Assembly: GCA_022839045.1 (NCBI GenBank) | Contig: JALHDI010000066.1 | Coordinates: forward strand, 13,332-35,838 | Origin: Sporomusaceae bacterium | Lineage (GTDB): Bacteria; Bacillota_C; Negativicutes; Sporomusales_B; UBA7701 | DNA: 22,507 nucleotides | Direction of reading: 5' to 3' | In this document: positions 1 through 7,685 of the stretch, one piece after another | Position numbering within the stretch: the stretch's first letter is position 1 | Layout of the letters: each line of letters starts with the position of its first letter | Translations under genes and position numbers: made by a program | Notes under the pieces: model-generated | Told to the model about the DNA's origin: nothing | The model's database searches: none | Seen by the model: the letters and a program-made list of their open reading frames with translations, nothing else

Positions 1-1351
1 TGATCTCGACGATGTCGCCGTTGTTGAGTTTTGTCTCGAGCGGCACCATTTTGTTGTTGACCCGCGCTCCGGTACAGCGGTGGCCGACTTCGGTGTGGAC
101 GCGGTAGGCGAAATCGATGGGGTTGGAGCCTGCCGGCAGATCGATGACGTCGCCCCGGGGAGTGAATACGAAGACTTCGTCGGTGAGGACGTCGAGCCGG
201 ACGGTCTCCATGAATTCCCGCGGGTCGCGGAGGTCCTGCTGCCATTCGAGCAGCTGCCGCAGCCAGGACAACTTCTGCTCGTAATCCTTGTCGGCGCTTT
301 TGCCGCCTTCCTTGTAGCGCCAGTGGGCGGCGATGCCGTATTCGGCGATGCGGTGCATTTCCCAGGTCCTGATCTGGATTTCCAGCGGCTGGCCGGAGGG
401 GCCGATGACGGTGGTGTGCAGCGACTGGTAGAGGTTGGACTTGGGCATGGCGACGAAGTCCTTGAACCGGTACGGCAGAGGCTTCCACAGGGTATGGACG
501 ATGCCGAGGGCGCCGTAGCAGTCCTTGACGTTGTCGACGACAACCCGGACCGCCGACAGGTCGTAGATTTCGCCGAGGTCTTTGTGGTCTTTCTGCATCT
601 TTTTGAAGATGCTGTAGAAATTCTTGGGCCGCCCCTGGATTTCGGCCTTGATGCCCATCGCTTCCAGGCGCTCGCGCAGCAGGACGACGGCCTCGCCGAT
701 CATTTCCTCGCGCTCGGCCCGCTTCTGCTTGACCTCGTCGACGAGCTTGTAATAGTTGTCCGGTTCCAGAAAACGGAAGGCCAGGTCCTCGAGTTCCCAT
801 TTGACGCGGAAAATACCCAGCCGGTGAGCCAAGGGGGCGAATATCTCCAGGGTCTCCCGCGCCGTTTCCCGCTGCTTTTCGGCGGACATGAACTTAAGGG
901 TCCGCATGTTGTGCAGGCGGTCGGCGAGTTTTATCAGCACCACGCGGATGTCCTTGGCCATGGCCAGGAACATCTTGCGGTAATTTTCCAGTTGCTGTTC
1001 TTCCTTGGATTTGTATTCGATGCGGCTCAGTTTGGTGACGCCGTCGACCAGCATGGCCACTTCCTTGCCGAACTGCTTTTCCAGTTCCTCGGCGGTTACC
1101 GTCGTGTCCTCCACCACGTCGTGAAGGAGGGCGGCGCCGATGGTAACGGCGTCCAACTGGAGGTCGGCGAGGATCTTGGCGACACCCAGGGGATGAGAGA
1201 TATACTCTGCCCCGGAAACCCGCTTCTGCCCCTCGTGAGCAGCCTGAGCGAAGCGATACGCCTTTTCGACCGGTGTTGCCGCTTCTTCCGGCAGATATGT
1301 CTTGATTTGGCCGATCAGATCCCCGATACCGATCGCCGGTTCGCTGCTCAA
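1..1351 (-). CDS. rel: Bifunctional (p)ppGpp synthetase/hydrolase, RelA/SpoT family (3' end off the window)
   Basis: Makes and degrades the stringent-response alarmone (p)ppGpp. About 450 codons are visible and the C-terminal regulatory part runs off the left edge (the B. subtilis homologue is about 734 residues). The N-terminal HD hydrolase domain is intact, with the HDVVED motif near residue 75. The synthetase domain follows, including FKDFVAMPKSN and YQSLHTTV, and then the start of the TGS domain (DVFVFTPRG-like, then IDFAYRVHTEVGHRC). I chose a TTG start at 1351: an in-frame TAG lies just upstream and a strong GGGGAGGAGG ribosome-binding site sits 5-6 bases before it. It begins 37 bases after recJ, so it is probably co-transcribed with recJ. 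The intact HD motif indicates a bifunctional Rel rather than a synthetase-only RelA. The family call is very secure; the start codon is fairly secure. Confidence 0.95.
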   Translation of the reverse strand, partial: MSSEPAIGIGDLIGQIKTYLPEEAATPVEKAYRFAQAAHEGQKRVSGAEYISHPLGVAKILADLQLDAVTIGAALLHDVVEDTTVTAEELEKQFGKEVAMLVDGVTKLSRIEYKSKEEQQLENYRKMFLAMAKDIRVVLIKLADRLHNMRTLKFMSAEKQRETARETLEIFAPLAHRLGIFRVKWELEDLAFRFLEPDNYYKLVDEVKQKRAEREEMIGEAVVLLRERLEAMGIKAEIQGRPKNFYSIFKKMQKDHKDLGEIYDLSAVRVVVDNVKDCYGALGIVHTLWKPLPYRFKDFVAMPKSNLYQSLHTTVIGPSGQPLEIQIRTWEMHRIAEYGIAAHWRYKEGGKSADKDYEQKLSWLRQLLEWQQDLRDPREFMETVRLDVLTDEVFVFTPRGDVIDLPAGSNPIDFAYRVHTEVGHRCTGARVNNKMVPLETKLNNGDIVEI

Positions 1352-1388
1352 AAGTACACCTCCTCCCCGACAAGTCGCTTGCTATAAA

Positions 1389-3902
1389 TTATTCCCCGTC
1401 TGTCGCCATCTTCCACAGGTCAGTCAGCGGCGAGCGCGTCAGGCGCGCGGCAAGCGCGGCGTATCCCTGCCTGGCGGCGGCGCCCGCGCGGAACGCGGCC
1501 GACTGTTCGAGATCCAGCTTCCGGTCCGGCACCGGTAACATAAGAATTTTGTGCGTATTAATACCGTCGCGGCGCGCCAGGCCTATTTCGACGAGAACGT
1601 CGATACACGCCGCAATCCCGGCCGGACTTACGCCCCTCCCGCTCTTCGCGGCGACAGCACGGCCCAGCATCCGCGGCGCCAGGCTTACGCTGCCGTCCGG
1701 CCCGGCGGCCTCCCGGAGCGCGAGATACACCCACCCGACCAGTTTGCGGTCGGGAAACAGGTCTTCCAATAAAGCCGCGGTTTCGCGCCCGGCGGCGGCG
1801 GTGTAGGCGAAATGCAGCGCGACCGGCCCGCTCTGGGCGGCGGCCAGGCGGCAATAAGCCCCGAGCATCGCCTTCGAGAGCGGCGGTTTTCCCAGGACGA
1901 TATCGGCGATGCCATCGTCTACGCCGCCGTAATCCCCGGCCGCCACCAGCACCCGCAGGCTGCCGGCGGCAAACCGGCCGCGCAGCCCCTGTTCACGCTC
2001 AGCCCCCATGGCCGGATACCAGCAGCCTATGGCGCCACCCGTCTCCGGCAGTTTGCGAAGCCTGCGGACGAGCAACACCGCTTCGCGGCGGTCGTTTACC
2101 ACTATAACCGTCTTCGCGCTGCCAGGCAGCAGCCGCAACAGGTAAGCCTCCGTATCTTTGCCGCGAGCGTCGATCAGCCGCACCTGTTCGGGCACAGCCG
2201 GCCGCACGCGGACATCGTGGGCTTTGAGCTGGATGGTGCGCTGCCCCTGCCACTCGTTAAACTCGGGTACGAACGCCAGATCGATGGTAGCGTTATCGGT
2301 CAGGCTGGCGGCCAGTCCGCCCAAATCCCAACCGATGACGTCGCCATTGACGCGCTCCCGCCTTACCCGCAGCTTCAGATGACGTCCCTCCTGCCCCACC
2401 GGCCGCACCCCCGTCACCGCCAGGTCCTCGCAGACGAAAACCGGGCTGGGATTGCCCGTGCCGTGGGGCGCCAGAGTGGCCAACTGCTGGAGAAGAGCGG
2501 CGTCGATCTCGGCCAGGGCGACGCGGGTATCGATGTCGAGCACAGGCTGATAATCGTTGGCCGTCAGCGTCGCCGCGGCGATGGCGCTAAGCCTGTCCCT
2601 CAGAGGGTCGATATTCTCAGCCGCGACGGTCAGGCCGGCCGCGTACTGATGGCCACCGAACTGAACGAGAAGGTCGGCGCACTCCGTCAGGGCGCGATAA
2701 ATATCGAAACCGGGGATGCTGCGGCACGAGCCTTTGCCAACCCCGTCACGGACACTGATCATGACGACCGGGCGGTAATACCTGTCCAGCAGGCGCGAAG
2801 CGACAATGCCGATCACGCCGGGGTGCCAGTCCTCGCCCGCCAGCACGAGCACCTTCTGCTCGCCGGGATCGGTGCCCGCCAGCATGGCTTCCGCCGCCGC
2901 CAACAGCTCCTTCTCCACCGCCTGGCGGCGGCTGTTCTCGGCGTCAAGCTCGGCGGCCAACTCCGCCGCCCGTGCGCTGTCGCCGGTAATCAGCAGTTCC
3001 ACCCCGGCGGCGGCGTGGCTCAGGCGTCCGGCCGCGTTCAGGCGCGGCGCGATGCCGAATCCCACCCTGCCTGTATCCAGTTTATCCGCAGGCAGACCGG
3101 CGACTTTCATAATCGCCTGCAGACCAAGATTATCCGTAACGGCCAGGCGGACCAGTCCCAGCTTGACCAGCACGCGGTTTTCCCCCGTCAGGGGCACGAT
3201 ATCGGCGATCGTGCCTGTCGCTACAAGATCTAAGTAATCGAGCAGCTCAGCGCCGTCGCCCTTATACTGCTGCCAGAGCGCCTGGCAAAGCTTGAAGGCC
3301 ACCCCCACCCCGGCCAGATTCTTTTCGGGGTAGGAGCACCCGGACTGTTTGGGATTAAGGACGGCATGGGCCGGAGGCAACACTTCCGGCGGCTGGTGGT
3401 GATCGGTGACGATGATATCCATCCTGCCGGCGAGCGCCGCCACTTCGGCGGCCGCGCTGATGCCGCAGTCCACCGTCACGATAAGCCTGGTGCCTGCCTG
3501 ATACAGCGCTTCGAGCGCCGCGGCGTTGAGGCCGTAACCCTCGTTCTGGCGTCCGGGGATATAATAATCCACCGCGCCGCCCAGCCGCGAAAACACGCGG
3601 TAAAGCAGCGCCGTGGCCGTAACTCCGTCCACATCGTAATCGCCGTAAATCGTTATCTTTTCACCGGCTCTGAGCGCCGCCCCGATCCGGTCGACAGCCC
3701 GCGCCATGTCCAGCATCAGAAACGGATCGGGCAGCGCCTCCCGGTCGCCGTGCAAAAAGCGGCGGGCATCGGCCTCGTCGCTTATGCCGCGGTTCACGAG
3801 CACCTGGGCGACCACCGGCGACACGCCGAGATTGCGCGCCAAGCGCGCCACCAACTCGGTGCGCGACGGTACAACGCGCCATAGTTTTCCTGGTCTCGCC
3901 AT
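1389..3902 (-). CDS. recJ: Single-stranded-DNA-specific exonuclease RecJ
   Basis: A 5'-3' single-strand DNA exonuclease acting in recombinational and mismatch repair. The DHH phosphoesterase motifs are clear: GDYDVDG at residues 87-93, TVDCGIS near 143-149 and the DHH triad (VTDHHQPP) at 167-169. The DHHA1 domain motif GGHQYAAG is at about 416-423. An OB-type domain follows. At 837 residues it is far longer than E. coli RecJ (577) and closer to the Bacillota form (about 786 in B. subtilis), which carries a long extra C-terminal region, here about residues 570-837. The ATG start has GGAGG 4-5 bases upstream. It lies 44 bases after the LapA-domain gene, with a perfect 9-bp hairpin in that gap, and 37 bases before rel. 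In many Bacillota an apt gene sits between recJ and rel; here it is absent. Confidence 0.96.
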   Translation of the reverse strand: MARPGKLWRVVPSRTELVARLARNLGVSPVVAQVLVNRGISDEADARRFLHGDREALPDPFLMLDMARAVDRIGAALRAGEKITIYGDYDVDGVTATALLYRVFSRLGGAVDYYIPGRQNEGYGLNAAALEALYQAGTRLIVTVDCGISAAAEVAALAGRMDIIVTDHHQPPEVLPPAHAVLNPKQSGCSYPEKNLAGVGVAFKLCQALWQQYKGDGAELLDYLDLVATGTIADIVPLTGENRVLVKLGLVRLAVTDNLGLQAIMKVAGLPADKLDTGRVGFGIAPRLNAAGRLSHAAAGVELLITGDSARAAELAAELDAENSRRQAVEKELLAAAEAMLAGTDPGEQKVLVLAGEDWHPGVIGIVASRLLDRYYRPVVMISVRDGVGKGSCRSIPGFDIYRALTECADLLVQFGGHQYAAGLTVAAENIDPLRDRLSAIAAATLTANDYQPVLDIDTRVALAEIDAALLQQLATLAPHGTGNPSPVFVCEDLAVTGVRPVGQEGRHLKLRVRRERVNGDVIGWDLGGLAASLTDNATIDLAFVPEFNEWQGQRTIQLKAHDVRVRPAVPEQVRLIDARGKDTEAYLLRLLPGSAKTVIVVNDRREAVLLVRRLRKLPETGGAIGCWYPAMGAEREQGLRGRFAAGSLRVLVAAGDYGGVDDGIADIVLGKPPLSKAMLGAYCRLAAAQSGPVALHFAYTAAAGRETAALLEDLFPDRKLVGWVYLALREAAGPDGSVSLAPRMLGRAVAAKSGRGVSPAGIAACIDVLVEIGLARRDGINTHKILMLPVPDRKLDLEQSAAFRAGAAARQGYAALAARLTRSPLTDLWKMATDGE

Positions 3903-3913
3903 GCTTCCTCCAA

Positions 3914-3939
3914 CCGCCCCGTCAACAGAAACGGGGCGG
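3914..3939 (-). promoter_or_regulatory. Perfect 9-bp hairpin just upstream of the recJ ribosome-binding site
   Basis: The inverted repeat CCGCCCCGT / ACGGGGCGG (3914-3922 and 3931-3939) with an 8-base loop occupies most of the lapA-recJ gap. The minus-strand transcript has no U-tract after it; instead the recJ Shine-Dalgarno GGAGG (about 3904-3908) follows within a few bases. It is therefore unlikely to be a classical intrinsic terminator. A role in translation initiation, mRNA processing or stability, or partial attenuation is possible. The function is inferred; the dyad is seen directly. Confidence 0.5.
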
Positions 3940-3946
3940 CGAACTG

Positions 3947-4279
3947 CTATATACCGTTCTTGACCGCTTCTTGGCCCGGCTCTGTCGCCGGTTCTTTGGC
4001 CAGTTCCTTATCCAGCCGTTCCTGCAGGGTCTTCGCCTCGGCCTCAAGCTCGCCCTGGCGATGGAGGGCCTTCTTTAAATCCCACCTCGCCTTGATCTGC
4101 ATGGGGATAGCCAGCGAGACCACAGCCAGCGCTCCGAACGTCGCCGCTCCGAGAATAACGATGACGAGCGAAGTCTGAAAACTCCAGGCAACAAAAGAAA
4201 CGGTCACCGGAAGGGAATTCTGGATGGCAAACGCTGCTACAAGTAAAGCAAAAATAAGCGCCACTACCAATGATAGCAT
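3947..4279 (-). CDS. LapA-domain (DUF1049) small membrane protein
   Basis: A 110-residue protein with two predicted transmembrane helices (about residues 2-22 and 36-60). The IQN-x-LPV-x-V-x-F motif between them is typical of the LapA/YciS (DUF1049) family. A charged, probably coiled-coil cytoplasmic tail follows (about 64-100, rich in K, E and L). In E. coli, LapA works with LapB in controlling lipopolysaccharide assembly, but the domain also occurs in bacteria without lipopolysaccharide, so that role cannot be transferred here. The ATG start has GGTGGTGG about 5 bases upstream. It is first in a probable lapA-recJ-rel transcription unit, since the gene before it ends in an intrinsic terminator at 4357-4388. 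The family call is good; the function is unknown. Confidence 0.85.
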   Translation of the reverse strand: MLSLVVALIFALLVAAFAIQNSLPVTVSFVAWSFQTSLVIVILGAATFGALAVVSLAIPMQIKARWDLKKALHRQGELEAEAKTLQERLDKELAKEPATEPGQEAVKNGI

Positions 4280-4356
4280 TATTCCACCACCCCAGGGTAA
4301 ATTTACTTAAGTATTTATTATTCTCGCCCGCCGTTGATAATACCTTTCAATAGTGG

Positions 4357-4388
4357 AAAAAACAATAACGCGAGCTTGCCCGCGTTAT
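4357..4388 (-). terminator. Intrinsic terminator after the VWA gene
   Basis: On the minus strand an 8-bp stem (ATAACGCG / CGCGTTAT, 4365-4372 and 4381-4388) with an 8-base loop is followed almost at once by TTGTTTTTT (complement of 4357-4364). It lies about 50 bases beyond the VWA gene stop. It separates the AAA+/VWA unit from the lapA-recJ-rel unit, so a promoter should lie between about 4280 and 4356. I could not identify a convincing -35/-10 pair there. Confidence 0.85.
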
Positions 4389-4438
4389 CATCGCCGTTGA
4401 AGCGCCGGTCAATGGAGACACAGCTGCCGGGCCTTCCA

Positions 4439-6199
4439 TCACAGGACGCGGCCCACCCGCTCGCTCCACGCCGCCTTAACCATCGCATGCTTTTCGAGCT
4501 CTTCGAGCACATAAAGGCTGCCTCCCGCCTGTTCGGCCAACTGCGCAAGGAAGCTGCGGTGCGGTTTAAGGCCGATGCAGGCGAAACCATAGCCGGAAAG
4601 CTTGATCGAAGACGCCGCCTCCAAAGCGTCGGTCAGAGGGTCGCGGGAATGCTCGGCCACCGTGGGGATGCCGTCGGTGATAAGGATTATCAGCGGGTTG
4701 CGCACTCTGGCCTCATGCAGGTAAGAAAGGCAGGTGGTCAGTGCCCCGGCCAGGGGTGTCGACCCGTAGGACGTTATCCCCCGCAGACTGTTCTCCACCT
4801 GCTGCCAGTCGCGGGTCAACGGCAGAACGAGCTTGGACGAATCCTCCTGGAAAGCGATGATTGCCAGGCGGTCAGGAGTAGACAGCAACAGGTGCCTGGC
4901 CAAAAACTTGGCCGCCCTGAGCCGTTGCCCCGTCATGCTGGCGCTGGCATCGACCACCAGGCATATCTCGGCCTTCTGCCGCCGTTTGCGCACGAATTCC
5001 CGCAGATCGTCGGCAACGATCTCCAGGCCGCCGCCGCACGCCGCTTCAAGAGTCCGTCTGGCGGCGGCGTTGACCGTCTCGGCCACAGCCAGTTCCCCAC
5101 CCGGACCACTTCCGTCGCGCGGCTTGAGCTGCCGAGGCCCGGACCCGCCCTGTCCTTCCGCCAGCAACCTGCTGTGCCCCGGACGCCATACCGGGGGACG
5201 GAAAAGCCTGAACGCGCACCGCAGATAAGCCTCTATTTCCGGCAGGTGCTTTTCGAGATAAGCCTTAAAACCTTGCCCGTACTCGGTGATACGGACCTTC
5301 CCGCCCTCTACGGCCACTATCCCCTGGCGCTCCAGCCGCCGTAGCGCCTGTTCGCTGCTCCCCCGCCGCGTCAGCGACTGCAGCAGTTTCTGTTCCCCCG
5401 CGCCGCCGTCAGCTTCAGCGAGTATTTCCTGCACATCCTGTACGGTATCAAACTCGTCGGCCAGATCGGTAACATCCTGGAGATACTGATGACGCTGCGC
5501 CGCCTCCGTCGCCCCGGGCCCTTTCTGGCGCAGAAACGAATCCGACTGGTCGCAGTAAGGGGAAAGATCGCCGCCGCGACCCCCGCCCCGCCCGTGGATG
5601 ATCCGTTCATTGCGCCTCAGTTCGAGCCCGGACGCGCGGACAACTTCCTCCACCGCCATGACGAGATAAAACACGCCGGCGGTGTGTTCTCCGGGCAGCA
5701 TTGCGGTGATATGGACGTGGTTTTCGTGGGCCCGCCGCAGCGAAAGCTTCTGGCCGTAATTGAGACTGCCCGTAACCCTGCCGCCGCCTGTTCCGGTCTG
5801 GACGTCGACGAGGTCGGCGCTGACCGCGCCACCGCCGGTCTTAAACCCAAAATGGTGGCTGGCGTAGATGCTGTGGTGGAAACCGTATATCTCCACAGCC
5901 TGCCGCAACCTGGCCGCCACTTGGCGATGATCGACCTGGCCGCATTGATGGAAAATATCCAGGTGAAAAACTTCGTCGGCGTTTTGCCGATTATAGAACG
6001 CCTGCCCGGCGTCGACGTTCGTCAGGATAGTTACCGTCTCCGGGGTTGTCGCTTCGACGGTGTGCATCTTCCGGCTGACCACCGTGCTCTGGCCGATCCT
6101 CGCCCCTTTGTTATTCCTGATCAGGGCCTGCAGACGAGCGGCCGGCCTGTCGAGTTCGGTAAATAAACTGGTATTGAAATCGAGTTTCGTCTCAGGCAT
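4439..6199 (-). CDS. VWA-domain protein resembling the C-terminal half of magnesium chelatase subunit D
   Basis: Probably the metal-ion-dependent adhesion partner of the AAA+ ATPase encoded just upstream. The C-terminal third is a von Willebrand A domain. Its MIDAS motif is DASAS at about residues 417-421, the second-loop threonine is in GSTPLAGAL, and the third-loop aspartate is in ITDGIP. An RKRRQKAE stretch before the domain resembles the region preceding the BchD/ChlD integrin-like domain. A Gly/Pro-rich linker (about 345-370) separates it from the N-terminal part. That part (about 1-340) has no Walker motif and no family I recognise. It is His-rich around residues 79-117, and residues about 275-315 look like a small winged-helix segment. 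I prefer the ATG at 6199, which overlaps the end of the AAA+ gene by 8 bases; a GTG at 6217 is the alternative (592 residues). An intrinsic terminator follows. Confidence 0.82.
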   Translation of the reverse strand: MPETKLDFNTSLFTELDRPAARLQALIRNNKGARIGQSTVVSRKMHTVEATTPETVTILTNVDAGQAFYNRQNADEVFHLDIFHQCGQVDHRQVAARLRQAVEIYGFHHSIYASHHFGFKTGGGAVSADLVDVQTGTGGGRVTGSLNYGQKLSLRRAHENHVHITAMLPGEHTAGVFYLVMAVEEVVRASGLELRRNERIIHGRGGGRGGDLSPYCDQSDSFLRQKGPGATEAAQRHQYLQDVTDLADEFDTVQDVQEILAEADGGAGEQKLLQSLTRRGSSEQALRRLERQGIVAVEGGKVRITEYGQGFKAYLEKHLPEIEAYLRCAFRLFRPPVWRPGHSRLLAEGQGGSGPRQLKPRDGSGPGGELAVAETVNAAARRTLEAACGGGLEIVADDLREFVRKRRQKAEICLVVDASASMTGQRLRAAKFLARHLLLSTPDRLAIIAFQEDSSKLVLPLTRDWQQVENSLRGITSYGSTPLAGALTTCLSYLHEARVRNPLIILITDGIPTVAEHSRDPLTDALEAASSIKLSGYGFACIGLKPHRSFLAQLAEQAGGSLYVLEELEKHAMVKAAWSERVGRVL

Positions 6200-7526
6200 T
6201 ACGATTGCCGTCCTCACCGCTCACATATTGTTCCGTCGGCAGTTCAGCCAACGGCATGGCCGCACGAGGCGGGGCCACGATATTGGCGTGCGCCGGATCG
6301 GCGATACCGCTCGCAGGGAACGCCGCCTCCCCTCCCCTCGCGCCTTGGCCGCCGCCGCTGCCGTCCGAACAATCCCGCCTGGTCCTGCCCGGCTCAAGCC
6401 GCCGCTTGAAGTCGGCCCACCATTTCCTCCAGCGTGAAGGAGCGCCGCCGGCCTCGGCCGGTTCAGTCCGCGTCTTATCCTGCGGCGTGCCGGATTCAGC
6501 GGCCTGTACTCCGACTTCCCGGCTGCCGTTAATCGCCTGCAGATGCTTGAGAATACCCGCCAGCGTCGCGTTGTCGGTACGGTGACCGAGAACCATCGGC
6601 GCCACCAGCGTCACGTCCTCCGCCAGAACCTTTTGCCGGCCGGCCTGAATGGCGGCCAGGCGGGCCGCTGTCTCCAGCCCTTCTATGGCCCGCAGGCTCT
6701 CGAGGTTGAAATCGACGTATATGGCCGCCAGTATGGCGCGCAGATCGTCGTCAACCGCCGCGGTCCGGAAATCGCCCGGCCGGAAAGCGGCCGCGTCCAC
6801 CGTTGACGATGCCGCTCCTTCCCGCTGGGCGAGCATCGCCATCACCGCGCGGTATTCGCTCGGCCGGCCCATATTCACCACTAAATCGAACCTGTCGGCC
6901 AATTGCCTCCGCACCTGGGCGAGCGCCCCGGGTTCCTCGTCGGGATTGGACGCCGCCCATACCGTCACCTCCACCGGCATCTCCACGACCGGCAGCCCCG
7001 TTTCCTCGACCTGCACCCGGCCGGGCTTCGTCCCCATCACGTCGAGGAGGACGTCGGCCAGCTCGGGCCCCGTATCGGCCAGCCGGTTGATTTCGTCGAT
7101 GAAAACGACTCCGCGGTGCGCCTGGAGAATCGTGCCGGGGAGAAGCGCGGCCGCCGGCTTGCGGCTATCGACGAGCCGCCCGAGATCGATGCTGCCGATA
7201 ACAGTGCCGACTTTCGCCGACTGGGAGATTTCCAGAAACGGGCAAGGCACTATTTCCCGGCCGATCCGCTCGATTGCCGCCGCGTCGAGCCCCTTGTGCT
7301 CCGGGCAATGCGGCCACGCCGGGTGACAGTTATAGATGCAGCCCCGTACGCGGACGATCGGCGGCAACAGCTTCGCCGCGGCCCGCAGGATGGTGGTCTT
7401 TCCCGTCCCCCGCAAGCCCTCGGCATGAAGGTGGAAGGGATGGCGGCTCGTCAGCGCCGCCACCGACAGCCCTACGGCCCGGAAGAGATCTCTGTTGCCG
7501 CTGTGACGGATCAACCTGTTGTACAT
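6192..7526 (-). CDS. AAA+ ATPase of the magnesium chelatase subunit I (BchI/ChlI) type
   Basis: A 444-residue AAA+ ATPase, probably the motor of a two-component complex with the VWA protein. The motifs run in BchI order: Walker A GLRGTGKTT (about 37-45); a Cys segment with C63, C67 and C74 (CIYNC...HC) matching the position of the Cys-containing insert in BchI; KVGTVIGSIDLGRL (about 105-118), matching the BchI 'VGTLDIERAL' region; Walker B VVFIDEINRL (140-149); sensor 1 AASNPDEE (191-198); and DRFD (211-214). The C-terminal tail after about residue 350 is low-complexity. The ATG at 7526 is preceded by GGGAGGG at good spacing; a longer in-frame start at 7667 lacks support. No chlorophyll, cobalamin or haem gene is nearby, so calling it magnesium chelatase would be wrong. 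MoxR-type assignment is less likely because of the BchI-like Cys segment. Confidence 0.85.
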   Translation of the reverse strand: MYNRLIRHSGNRDLFRAVGLSVAALTSRHPFHLHAEGLRGTGKTTILRAAAKLLPPIVRVRGCIYNCHPAWPHCPEHKGLDAAAIERIGREIVPCPFLEISQSAKVGTVIGSIDLGRLVDSRKPAAALLPGTILQAHRGVVFIDEINRLADTGPELADVLLDVMGTKPGRVQVEETGLPVVEMPVEVTVWAASNPDEEPGALAQVRRQLADRFDLVVNMGRPSEYRAVMAMLAQREGAASSTVDAAAFRPGDFRTAAVDDDLRAILAAIYVDFNLESLRAIEGLETAARLAAIQAGRQKVLAEDVTLVAPMVLGHRTDNATLAGILKHLQAINGSREVGVQAAESGTPQDKTRTEPAEAGGAPSRWRKWWADFKRRLEPGRTRRDCSDGSGGGQGARGGEAAFPASGIADPAHANIVAPPRAAMPLAELPTEQYVSGEDGNRNA

Positions 7527-7585
7527 TTTCTCGCCCTCCCGCCTGTTTGTATTATTGTAACCCGCATACCCACCCCCTACCCGGA

Positions 7586-7660
7586 GCCAGGCATGAAAAT
7601 CGGCGGCTCGCGGTTGCGGGCCGCCCGGTCCGTTCCGGCAAGCCTGACGCCATCCCCGGA
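7586..7660 (-). promoter_or_regulatory. Possible structured (pseudoknot-like) leader upstream of the AAA+ gene
   Basis: On the minus strand three interleaved pairings can be drawn: TCCGG (7660-7656) with CCGGA (7638-7634); GGCGGC (7625-7620) with GCCGCC (7607-7602); and GTCAGGC (7648-7642), inside the first loop, with GCCTGGC (7592-7586) downstream. Hairpin, second hairpin, then a loop-closing strand is the topology of an H-type pseudoknot. It sits between the DUF456 stop and the AAA+ start, roughly 60-130 bases before the start codon. I could not match it to a known riboswitch class. In such GC-rich DNA short pairings arise often, so this is tentative. Confidence 0.25.
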
Positions 7661-7685
7661 CACGCACAGGTCGAAAGGAATGATC

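Noticed and set aside
80..1387. 435-residue plus-strand open frame over the rel gene
   Set aside because: Antisense to a clear Rel coding region (HD, synthetase and TGS motifs on the minus strand); composition typical of a shadow frame.
1812..3233. 473-residue plus-strand open frame antisense to recJ
   Set aside because: No domain, no ribosome-binding site, and it lies wholly within recJ, whose motifs are intact.
4318..4590. Small minus-strand frame of 90 residues overlapping the VWA gene 3' end
   Set aside because: It runs through the terminator hairpin, is in another frame of the VWA gene, and lacks a ribosome-binding site.
6192..7526. Calling the AAA+ gene a true magnesium chelatase subunit or a MoxR protein
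   Set aside because: No chlorophyll or cobalamin genes are present, and the BchI-like Cys segment argues against MoxR; only a family-level description is supported.
7586..7660. Naming the leader a fluoride or ZTP riboswitch because of GGGGATGG and CCTGGC fragments
   Set aside because: The conserved core bases and spacing of those classes are not met; only generic pairing potential is supported.
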